Shown here: piece after piece, positions 1 through 5,174 of the stretch | Layout: every line of letters begins with the position of its first letter | Position numbering within the stretch: position 1 is the stretch's first letter | DNA from: Pseudomonadota bacterium | GTDB taxonomy: Bacteria > Pseudomonadota > Gammaproteobacteria > Xanthomonadales > Xanthomonadaceae | Length of the DNA: 5,467 bases | Reading direction: 5' to 3' | Assembly (NCBI GenBank): GCA_023439425.1 | Contig: JAEXNZ010000093.1 | Coordinates: 1 to 5,467 of the forward strand | Notes under the pieces: model-generated | The model's input: the letters and a program-made list of their open reading frames with translations, nothing else | Told to the model about the DNA's origin: nothing | Database searches by the model: none | Made by a program: the position numbers and the translations under genes

Positions 1-270
1 GTACATGTCCTCACCAGCAAAGCTGCCTTTTTCCTGGCGCAGCGGGCGCGACAGCGGAATGTCCGGATCGCGCTGGGTCAGCATCAGGCTGAGCACTTCG
101 CGGCCGTCAGCCGTCGTGGCTTTGCACGACAGATAGTTGTTTTCCGCTTGTTCCTTCCACTGCAGGCCGCTGTCGGCAGGCAGAGTGGGACATTCGGCGG
201 TGGCCTGGGCCGAGGCCACAGTGGCACTCAACAGCAGGCACAGCGTTACAGCAGCGCGCAGGACGTTCAT
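1..270 (-). CDS. Exported protein of unknown function, N-terminal 90 residues (cut by window edge)
   Basis: I do not recognise this family. The visible part begins MNVLRAAVTL and carries a classical Sec signal peptide: Arg5, a hydrophobic core at about residues 6-19 and an AXA cleavage region (ASA 19-21 or AQA 21-23). No lipobox is present; Cys11 lies inside the hydrophobic core and is probably not a lipoprotein cysteine. The mature part has two cysteines, Cys27 and Cys49, which could form a disulfide in the periplasm. It is otherwise polar, with no repeat or membrane segment in view. The frame is open to position 1, so the C-terminus is missing. The start is supported by the signal peptide and a G-rich stretch (GGGGGAA on the minus strand, 273-279) close before the ATG. 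It is separated from aqpZ by 149 bp of non-coding DNA, so it probably has its own promoter. Existence is well supported; function is unknown. Confidence 0.8.
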   Translation of the reverse strand, partial: MNVLRAAVTLCLLLSATVASAQATAECPTLPADSGLQWKEQAENNYLSCKATTADGREVLSLMLTQRDPDIPLSRPLRQEKGSFAGEDMY

Positions 271-419
271 GCTTCCCCCAAGAAGTCGAATGGCAGGGCC
301 ACGGACGGGAGCGTCCAATCTCCGGTCGCGTGACGGGCTGGTGATTTTGACCTTAACGGAATGTGACCGGATCTTCAAATAACTGTTTCAAATGTATCTG
401 AATCCGGCTAGGCGTATGG
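271..419. other. Intergenic region between aqpZ and the exported-protein gene
   Basis: No gene is seen here. The half nearer aqpZ (about 345-403) is much richer in A+T than its surroundings, as expected for a promoter serving the leftward exported-protein gene. It holds two copies of TTCAAAT (374-380 and 387-393), which give TTGAAA- and TTGAAG-like -35 elements on the minus strand, but no convincing -10 box at standard spacing. CCGGAT (367-372) and ATCCGG (402-407) bracket this patch as an inverted repeat. No terminator with a T-tract was found behind aqpZ. Confidence 0.4.
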
Positions 420-1148
420 TCAGCCAGGGCGAGGTTCGGCCCCGATCCACTTGTAGGCGATGCCGCCGATCACCCCGCCCAGCAGCGGGGCCACCCAGAA
501 CAGCCACAGCTGGCTCAACGCGCCGCTGCCCGCAAACACCGCCACGGCGGTGGAGCGAGCCGGGTTCACCGAGGTATTGGTCACCGGAATGCTGATCAGG
601 TGGATCAGGGTCAGGGCCAGGCCGATGGCCAGCGGGGCAAAGCCGGCGGGTGCACGGCCATGGGTCGCGCCCATGATCACCACCAGGAACATCGCAGTCA
701 GGACGACCTCGCACAGGAGGGCGGCCGCCGCGCTGTAGCCGCCCGGCGACAGTGCCCCGTAACCGTTGCTGGCAAACGCGCCGGCCTGGCTGCCGTCAAT
801 GGCAAAGCCGGGTGCTCCGCTGGCGATGTGCAGGAGGATCCAGGCGGCCAGAACGCCCCCTACCACCTGCGCCAGGATGTAGGGCACCACGTCGCGGGCG
901 GGAAAGCGGCCTCCGGCGAACAATCCCATCGTGACCGCCGGGTTGAAGTGGGCTCCCGAGACATGCCCGAACGCGTACGCCCCGGTCAGCACGGTCAGGC
1001 CGAAGGCCAAGGCCACGCCGACGAAGCCGATGCCGAGAGGATTACCGTCACCGCCGAACTTCGCCGCCAGCACGGCGCTGCCGCAGCCGCCCAGCACCAG
1101 CCAGAACGTGCCGAGGAATTCGGCCGCCATTCGCTTTGCCATGTTCAT
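420..1148 (-). CDS. aqpZ: Aquaporin Z, inner-membrane water channel
   Basis: A 242-residue member of the MIP family, close to the usual AqpZ length of about 230. It should form a tetramer of water-selective pores in the inner membrane. The sequence shows the family's six membrane helices (roughly 8-28, 37-57, 86-108, 138-160, 168-188, 215-236) and two re-entrant half-helices carrying the NPA boxes: HFNPAVT with Asn69-Ala71, and VNPARST with Asn195-Ala197. The aromatic/arginine selectivity filter matches a water channel rather than a glycerol channel: Phe49, His183, Thr192 and Arg198 correspond to E. coli AqpZ Phe43, His174, Thr183 and Arg189. The start at 1148 is preceded by CGGAG 7 nt upstream; Met3 is a possible alternative. 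It lies 114 bp downstream of pirin on the same strand. Family and specificity are secure by motif; transport activity itself is inferred. Confidence 0.96.
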   Translation of the reverse strand: MNMAKRMAAEFLGTFWLVLGGCGSAVLAAKFGGDGNPLGIGFVGVALAFGLTVLTGAYAFGHVSGAHFNPAVTMGLFAGGRFPARDVVPYILAQVVGGVLAAWILLHIASGAPGFAIDGSQAGAFASNGYGALSPGGYSAAAALLCEVVLTAMFLVVIMGATHGRAPAGFAPLAIGLALTLIHLISIPVTNTSVNPARSTAVAVFAGSGALSQLWLFWVAPLLGGVIGGIAYKWIGAEPRPG

Positions 1149-1155
1149 TGCATGT

Positions 1156-1187
1156 CTCCGCAGACGCCCGGGGGAGTAGGGCTGCGG
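1156..1187 (-). promoter_or_regulatory. Leader hairpin overlapping the aqpZ ribosome-binding site
   Basis: On the minus strand the leader reads CCGCAG (1187-1182), an 18-nt loop, then CTGCGG (1163-1158) running straight into AG (1157-1156). The 6-bp stem would pair the first two G residues of the GGAG ribosome-binding site that sits 7 nt before the aqpZ start. The loop also contains CTCC, which could pair with GGAG in an alternative fold. This suggests modulated translation, but the stem is short and no ligand or regulator is indicated. Confidence 0.3.
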
Positions 1188-1232
1188 CGAACGTAGCTGA
1201 AGCGGGATTCATCCGGGTGAAGGGCGCGTCAG

Positions 1233-1249
1233 CTGCCGACGAACGGCAG
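1233..1249 (-). other. Small hairpin just downstream of pirin, without a T-tract
   Basis: CTGCCG (1233-1238) and CGGCAG (1244-1249) form a perfect 6-bp stem around a 5-nt loop, beginning 13 nt past the pirin stop codon. No run of T follows on the minus strand (the next bases are CTGACG), so it does not meet the criteria for an intrinsic terminator. It could be an mRNA 3'-end stabiliser, a weak pause site or chance. Pirin and aqpZ could therefore still be read through together. Confidence 0.3.
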
Positions 1250-1262
1250 AAATCATGTGAAA

Positions 1263-2126
1263 TCAATACGCCGGCAACGGAATGAATTCCTTGTCATCCC
1301 CCGGAATCGTGCCGAACCGCCCCGATTCCCAATCGTGCTTGGCCTGTTCGATCCGTTCCTTCGAACTGGACACGAAGTTCCACCACAGATGACGCGGGCC
1401 ATCCAGCGGCTCGCCGCCCAGCAGCATCGCCTTGACTGGCGTCTTGGCCCGCAGCCGCCCACGCGCGTTGAACTCGGGCAGGATCAGGTGCTGCGCCGGC
1501 ACATCCACGCCGTCCAGCTGCAGCTCACCTTCCAGCACGTAGATCGCGCGTTCCTTGTGGCTGGTATCCAGGTCCAGTTCCGCGCCAGGCTCCAGGTCGA
1601 GCGCCACGTTCAACGTGTCGGCGAACACTTTGACCGGCGATTCTTCACCATAAGCGCGCCCGGCGATCACCCGCAGCCACACCCCGTCGCGATGCTGCTG
1701 CGGCAGAGTCGCGGCGCTGTGGTGATAGAACGCGGGATCGGTTTCCTCGAAATTTTTCGGCAACGCCACCCAGGTCTGCATGCCGTGCAGCGGGTGGTCG
1801 TGCTCACGCTCCACCGGCGGCGTGCGTTCGGAATGCGCGATGCCGCGGCCGGCGGTCATCCAGTTCACATCACCCGGCCTGATCACCTGGTCCGAGCCCA
1901 GCGTGTCGCGGTGACCAATAGCACCGGACCACAGGAAGGTGACCGTGGCCAGGCCGATGTGCGGATGCGGGCGCACGTCGATACCGGCACCGGCCGACAG
2001 CACCGCAGGACCCATCTGGTCGACGAACACGAAAGGCCCAACGCTGCGCGCCTGCAGGGTGGGAACGGCGCGGCGCACTTCCAGGCCGCCGATATCGTGG
2101 ACGCGCGGGGCGATGATGGTGGTCAT
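1263..2126 (-). CDS. Pirin family protein (bicupin metalloprotein)
   Basis: A 287-residue protein, almost the same length as human pirin (290). Pirins are cytoplasmic bicupins; some bacterial members degrade quercetin (YhhW type) and others modulate metabolic enzymes or transcription. The N-terminal cupin carries all four metal ligands: His54 and His56 in RPHPHIGL, then His98 and Glu100 in GIAHSE, matching human pirin His56, His58, His101 and Glu103. The C-terminal cupin starts at about residue 165 and includes the stretch ERAIYVLEGELQLDG near residue 200. The start MTTIIAPRV fits the family, although the ribosome-binding site (GAG, 9 nt upstream) is weak. It follows the FadJ-like gene after 126 bp that contain a terminator, so it is probably transcribed separately. 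Family membership is secure. The true substrate cannot be told from sequence, and no adjacent regulator or catabolic gene helps. Confidence 0.94.
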   Translation of the reverse strand: MTTIIAPRVHDIGGLEVRRAVPTLQARSVGPFVFVDQMGPAVLSAGAGIDVRPHPHIGLATVTFLWSGAIGHRDTLGSDQVIRPGDVNWMTAGRGIAHSERTPPVEREHDHPLHGMQTWVALPKNFEETDPAFYHHSAATLPQQHRDGVWLRVIAGRAYGEESPVKVFADTLNVALDLEPGAELDLDTSHKERAIYVLEGELQLDGVDVPAQHLILPEFNARGRLRAKTPVKAMLLGGEPLDGPRHLWWNFVSSSKERIEQAKHDWESGRFGTIPGDDKEFIPLPAY

Positions 2127-2195
2127 GCGGGCGTTCTCGCTGGCGTGGACAGAGCGTCAGCATGGCACGTCAGGCGCGTACCCGGATGCCCCATT

Positions 2196-2213
2196 CGGGC
2201 AACAGGTTGTCCG
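2196..2213. promoter_or_regulatory. Imperfect palindrome upstream of pirin, possible operator
   Basis: CGGGCAACAGGTTGTCCG is an imperfect palindrome: two 8-bp arms around a 2-bp centre, with one mismatched pair (G2199 opposite T2210). It sits about 70-87 bp upstream of the pirin start, between that gene and the terminator of the FadJ-like gene. The 2-nt loop makes it a poor RNA hairpin, so a site for a dimeric DNA-binding protein is the likelier reading. No matching regulator gene is in the window, so this is inference only. Confidence 0.3.
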
Positions 2214-2220
2214 GAAAACA

Positions 2221-2246
2221 GCAACGCCGCCCTGCGGCGGCGTTGC
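2221..2246 (-). terminator. Rho-independent terminator of the FadJ-like gene
   Basis: GCAACGCCGC (2221-2230) and GCGGCGTTGC (2237-2246) are perfect inverted repeats. With the C2231-G2236 pair they give an 11-bp GC-rich stem and a 4-nt loop. On the minus strand the stem is followed at once by TGTTTTCC, a short T-tract. It begins 6 nt past the stop codon of the FadJ-like gene. No T-run follows in the other direction, so it acts leftward only. Confidence 0.85.
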
Positions 2247-2252
2247 CTTGCG

Positions 2253-4316
2253 TCACACCACCGGTTCGCGCAACACCGGCGAATCCCAGCCCGGCCTCGG
2301 CGCGAAACGATCCCCATGACGCTGCTGCAGCAGCTTCAGCCGCTCCACCAGCGCATCGGCCCCCGTGGCACGGATGTGCTGGATCGGGCCGCCTCGGAAC
2401 GGGGCGAAGCCGGTGCCGAAGATCACCCCGGCATCCAGCAGGTCGGCATCGGCCACCACGCCTTCGTGCAGACACGCCACGGCCTCGTTGAGCAGCGGCA
2501 GGATCAGGCGGTCTTCCAGGTCTGCGGGGGCCTGGTAGTTGGCCGGCACGTCGGGCTTCTGCGCGCGACCGTTTTCCCATTTATAGATGCCCTGGCCATC
2601 CTTCTTGCCGCGCTTGCCCGGCTCCACGGTCTGCAGTGCCGCTGGAATCTGCAAGCCGAGGAACGGAGCCAGCTCGTGGCCCACGCCGGCGGCCACATCC
2701 AGCCCGACCGTGTCGAGCAGCTCGATCGGGCCCATCGGCATGCCGAACTTCACCGCGGCCTTGTCGATCACCGGGCCCGGCACGCCTTCGGCATACGCGG
2801 TGGCAGCTTCCAGCATGTACGGGAACAGCACGCGGTTGACCAGGAAGCCCGGCGTACCGGCCACCGGCACCGGGAACTTGCCCAGCGCCTTGCAGAAGCC
2901 GGCCAGTCGCTGTTCGGTCTGCGGGTCCATGCCGTCGTGATGGATGATTTCGACCAGTGGCATCTGCGCCACCGGGTTGAAGTAATGCAGGCCGGCGAAC
3001 TGGGCCGGGCGCTTGATGTGGTCGCGCAGTTCCACCAGCGGAATCGACGAGGTGTTGGTGGTCAGCAGCGCGTCGGCCTTCATCTTCGGCTCCAGCGTCT
3101 GGTACAGCGCACGCTTGGCCTCGGGGTTCTCGATGATGGCTTCAATGACCAGATCGGCTTGCGCCACGCCGTCGCCGGCGAGGTCGGCCTTCAATCGTGC
3201 CGCGACCGCCGGACGCTTGCTCTCATCCTTGACCTTCTTGGCGAACAGCGCCTGCGCGCGTTCCATGGCGGGGTCAATGAAGCGCTGCTCACGATCCTGC
3301 AGGGTGACCTCGAAGCCCTTGTAGGCCGACCAAGCGGCGATATCGCCGCCCATCACGCCGGCCCCGACCACGTGCACGTGACGGATGCCGTGGTCTTTGC
3401 CGCCCAGCGCCTTCAGGCGCTCGGTCAGGAAGAAGATGCGGATCAGGTTGCGCGCGGTCGGGGTGCCGGCCAGCTTCACCACGGCGCGCCGTTCGGCGTC
3501 CAGGCGGGTCTGGATCGGGCTGCCGCCGGTACGGGCCCAGGTGTTGATCAGCGCATAAGGAGCCGGGTAGTGGTCCTTCTTGGCCTTGCGCGCCACCTGC
3601 TTGGCCATCTGCGGGGCCAGCAGCTTGCGCGCCAACCACGTATTGGTGGCCCAGGCGGTGGCGCGCTGCTTGAACGGGCGGGTGGTGCCCGACAGGCCCA
3701 GCGCGACGGCGCTATCCAGCAGCACCGCCGGGGCCACCACCTTGTCGACCAGGCCGATGTTGCGGGCCGCCGAGGCCGACAGCGTGCGGCCGGTCAGCAT
3801 CAGGTCCATCGCCGCCGGCGCGCCGACCAGCTGTGGCAGGCGCGCGCTGCCGCCCCAGCCGGGGAAGATGCCCAGTTGGGTTTCCGGCAGGCCGATCCGA
3901 GTGGAGGCGTCATTGGAGGCCACGCGGTAGCGGCAGGCCAGTGCCAGCTCGGTGCCGCCGCCCAGGCAGTGGCCGTGGATGGCGGCGACGGTCGGGCAGG
4001 GCAGTTCGGACAGCTTCTGGTACACGGTCTGGCCGCGACGGATGGCGTCATTGACGGTGCCGCGGCGGTCGAACTCCTGGAACTCCTTCAGGTCCGCGCC
4101 GGCAATGAAGCCCGCCGGCTTGATCGACTGCACCACCACCGCCTTGGGCGGGTCCAGCGCCAGCCGCTCCACCAGGTCGCCCAGTTCCAGCAGTACGTCC
4201 TGGGACATGGCGTTGACGCTGCTGTCCTGGCGGTCAAGGCTGAGCACCACGACACCATCGTCACGGATCTGTGGGTGCCAATGCGAGAAGCGGAGCCCAT
4301 CGAAGCCTGAGAGCAT
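2253..4316 (-). CDS. fadJ: FadJ-like bifunctional enoyl-CoA hydratase / 3-hydroxyacyl-CoA dehydrogenase
   Basis: A 687-residue multifunctional alpha subunit of fatty-acid beta-oxidation. It hydrates trans-2-enoyl-CoA and then oxidises L-3-hydroxyacyl-CoA with NAD+, in the cytoplasm. The enoyl-CoA hydratase domain fills about residues 15-200, with an oxyanion-hole motif AGADLKEF (72-79) and catalytic glutamates Glu123 (HGHCLGGGTE) and Glu145 (GLPETQLG), equivalent to E. coli FadB Glu119 and Glu139. The NAD-binding dehydrogenase domain starts near 312 with GAGVMGG (318-324); His444 (HYFNPV) and Glu456 (MPLVEII) form the expected dyad. Two C-terminal helical domains follow (about 488-585 and 605-687). 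ACLGGG-type and NEAV..GIGF-type segments look closer to FadJ (714) than FadB (729), so the symbol is by resemblance. The start has GGAA 7 nt upstream. It ends in a strong terminator. No thiolase (FadA/FadI) partner adjoins it on the visible side, which is unusual for this family. Confidence 0.95.
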   Translation of the reverse strand: MLSGFDGLRFSHWHPQIRDDGVVVLSLDRQDSSVNAMSQDVLLELGDLVERLALDPPKAVVVQSIKPAGFIAGADLKEFQEFDRRGTVNDAIRRGQTVYQKLSELPCPTVAAIHGHCLGGGTELALACRYRVASNDASTRIGLPETQLGIFPGWGGSARLPQLVGAPAAMDLMLTGRTLSASAARNIGLVDKVVAPAVLLDSAVALGLSGTTRPFKQRATAWATNTWLARKLLAPQMAKQVARKAKKDHYPAPYALINTWARTGGSPIQTRLDAERRAVVKLAGTPTARNLIRIFFLTERLKALGGKDHGIRHVHVVGAGVMGGDIAAWSAYKGFEVTLQDREQRFIDPAMERAQALFAKKVKDESKRPAVAARLKADLAGDGVAQADLVIEAIIENPEAKRALYQTLEPKMKADALLTTNTSSIPLVELRDHIKRPAQFAGLHYFNPVAQMPLVEIIHHDGMDPQTEQRLAGFCKALGKFPVPVAGTPGFLVNRVLFPYMLEAATAYAEGVPGPVIDKAAVKFGMPMGPIELLDTVGLDVAAGVGHELAPFLGLQIPAALQTVEPGKRGKKDGQGIYKWENGRAQKPDVPANYQAPADLEDRLILPLLNEAVACLHEGVVADADLLDAGVIFGTGFAPFRGGPIQHIRATGADALVERLKLLQQRHGDRFAPRPGWDSPVLREPVV

Positions 4317-4354
4317 GGGGACGTTCCATCCGGTTGTGTATGGAGAAGGGGGCT

Positions 4355-4384
4355 ATGATCCAGAGGTTGTTTCCTCCCCGTCAA
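4355..4384 (-). promoter_or_regulatory. Candidate sigma-70-type promoter for the FadJ-like gene
   Basis: On the minus strand TTGACG (4384-4379; five of six consensus bases) is followed after 18 nt by GATCAT (4360-4355; four of six). Transcription would begin near 4348, leaving a leader of about 30 nt before the start at 4316. It overlaps the divergent candidate promoter of rpoE. Assigned by eye only. Confidence 0.4.
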
Positions 4385-4395
4385 ATCCCTATAGC
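4367..4395 (+). promoter_or_regulatory. Candidate sigma-70-type promoter for rpoE (distal)
   Basis: TTGTTT (4367-4372), a 17-nt spacer and TATAGC (4390-4395) match the housekeeping consensus at three and four of six bases with ideal spacing. The start would lie near 4402, giving an rpoE leader of about 150 nt. A constitutive promoter upstream of a stress-induced one is a common arrangement for sigma-E genes. Assigned by eye only. Confidence 0.4.
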
Positions 4396-4408
4396 TGGGG
4401 TATCCGCA

Positions 4409-4426
4409 ACGACCGTTCACGACCGT
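4409..4426. repeat. Tandem ACGACCGT pair, 10 bp apart
   Basis: ACGACCGT occurs at 4409-4416 and again at 4419-4426, so the copies are offset by 10 bp, about one helical turn. They lie just downstream of the expected start of the distal rpoE promoter. This geometry suits a regulator binding one face of the helix. The second copy also forms part of a small TCAC-GACC-GTGA inverted repeat (4417-4428). Confidence 0.4.
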
Positions 4427-4485
4427 GAGCGGAAACCTTAACGGAACGGTGGTTAAAAGCTGGTACGGCATTCCTCACGGAGCGC

Positions 4486-4513
4486 TGAACTTTTCCCGGG
4501 ATTGGCAGTCTCA
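4486..4513 (+). promoter_or_regulatory. Candidate sigma-E promoter for rpoE (proximal, autoregulatory)
   Basis: TGAACTT (4486-4492), a 16-nt spacer and TCTCA (4509-4513) closely match the sigma-E consensus GGAACTT, 15-16 nt, TCTGA. The start would fall near 4520, leaving a leader of about 34 nt that still contains the ribosome-binding site AGGAG (4538-4542). The position fits autoregulation of the rpoE-rseA operon, as known in enteric bacteria. This was judged by eye and needs mapping of transcript ends. Confidence 0.6.
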
Positions 4514-4553
4514 TTGCCCGACGTCGGTTGGGCTGACAGGAGTGCGGCCCCGC

Positions 4554-5174
4554 ATGGCCGAGGTTGAAACACCACAGGAGCTGGATCTGGAACTGGTCCG
4601 GCGCGTGCAGCGCGGCGAGAGCGCGGCGTTCGATGTACTGGTGCGCAAGTACCAGCACCGGATCGTCGCCCTCATCGGGCGCTACATCGCCGACTGGAGT
4701 GAATGTCAGGACGTGGCCCAGGACACTTTTGTCCGCGCGTATCGCGCGATCAACAGCTTCCGAGGCGACGCCCAGTTCTATACCTGGTTGCACAGGATCG
4801 CCGTGAATACTGCCAAGAACCACCTTGCCGCCCACAACCGCCGCCCGCCCACCGATGACATCGACATCGGGGACGCCGAACAGTTCGACAGCGGTACCCG
4901 CCTGCGCGACACCGACACGCCCGAGCGTGAGCTGATGCGCCAGGAACTGGAAAATACGGTGATGAAGGCGGTCTCGTCGCTGCCGGAAGAACTGCGTTCC
5001 GCCATCACCCTGCGCGAAGTGGATGGCCTGAGCTATGAGGAAATCGCGCAGAAGATGGGGTGCCCGATCGGCACCGTGCGGTCGCGGATCTTCCGCGCCC
5101 GCGAGGCTATCGACACCGAACTTCGGCCGTTGCTGGATGTGGGCAGCGCCACCCGCGAGAAGAGCCGCGTATGA
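4554..5174 (+). CDS. rpoE: Extracytoplasmic-function RNA polymerase sigma factor RpoE (sigma-E)
   Basis: A 206-residue ECF sigma factor of the RpoE/AlgU group that directs RNA polymerase to envelope-stress and heat-shock promoters. Region 2 spans about residues 24-92: it starts FDVLVRKYQHRIVALIGRYI (26-45), followed by the core-binding stretch DVAQDTFVRAYRAINSFRG (53-71) and the -10-recognition segment YTWLHRIAVNTAKNHL (76-91). An acidic linker follows (about 100-122, with DDIDIGD). Region 4 (about 135-185) has LPEELRSAITLREVDGLS and the helix-turn-helix YEEIAQKMGCPIGTVRSRIF (161-180) for -35 binding. The start at 4554 gives the N-terminus MAEVETPQEL expected in the family. AGGAG lies 11 nt upstream, slightly far. 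The frame is open back to 4425, but that extension is not sigma-like. The stop overlaps the rseA start, implying translational coupling. Residues usually needed for function are present. Confidence 0.97.
   Translation: MAEVETPQELDLELVRRVQRGESAAFDVLVRKYQHRIVALIGRYIADWSECQDVAQDTFVRAYRAINSFRGDAQFYTWLHRIAVNTAKNHLAAHNRRPPTDDIDIGDAEQFDSGTRLRDTDTPERELMRQELENTVMKAVSSLPEELRSAITLREVDGLSYEEIAQKMGCPIGTVRSRIFRAREAIDTELRPLLDVGSATREKSRV

Noticed and set aside
303..316. GGACG-GGAG-CGTCC hairpin before the exported-protein gene
   Set aside because: Only a 5-bp stem in GC-rich DNA, with no T-tract and no link to a ribosome-binding site; expected by chance.
2181..2199. CCCGGAT/ATTCGGG hairpin upstream of pirin
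   Set aside because: It pairs well only as a plus-strand RNA (a G-U pair); on the strand transcribed here the pair becomes an A-C mismatch, and it overlaps the better palindrome at 2196-2213.
1257..4310. A 3-kb open reading frame on the plus strand, opposite both pirin and the FadJ-like gene
   Set aside because: Its codons are the exact complements of the sense codons of both genes (same register). It stays open because these GC-rich genes avoid TTA, CTA and TCA codons. The product is rich in Arg, His and Gln, matches no fold I recognise and crosses the terminator region; the sense proteins have complete catalytic motifs.
4425..4553. A 43-codon N-terminal extension of rpoE
   Set aside because: The extension overlaps the candidate sigma-E promoter and does not resemble sigma factors; starting at 4554 gives the family's usual N-terminus and length and uses AGGAG at 4538-4542. 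An in-frame GTG at 4542 is also unlikely because it lies within that ribosome-binding site.
4943..4976. GGAACTG and GTCTCG inside rpoE as another sigma-E promoter
   Set aside because: The spacing between the two elements is 22 nt, too long for sigma-E.
5117..5145. A CGAACTT element near the end of rpoE as an internal sigma-E promoter for rseA
   Set aside because: The -35-like element is present, but the bases 15-16 nt downstream (around 5139-5144) do not resemble a TCTGA-type -10 box.
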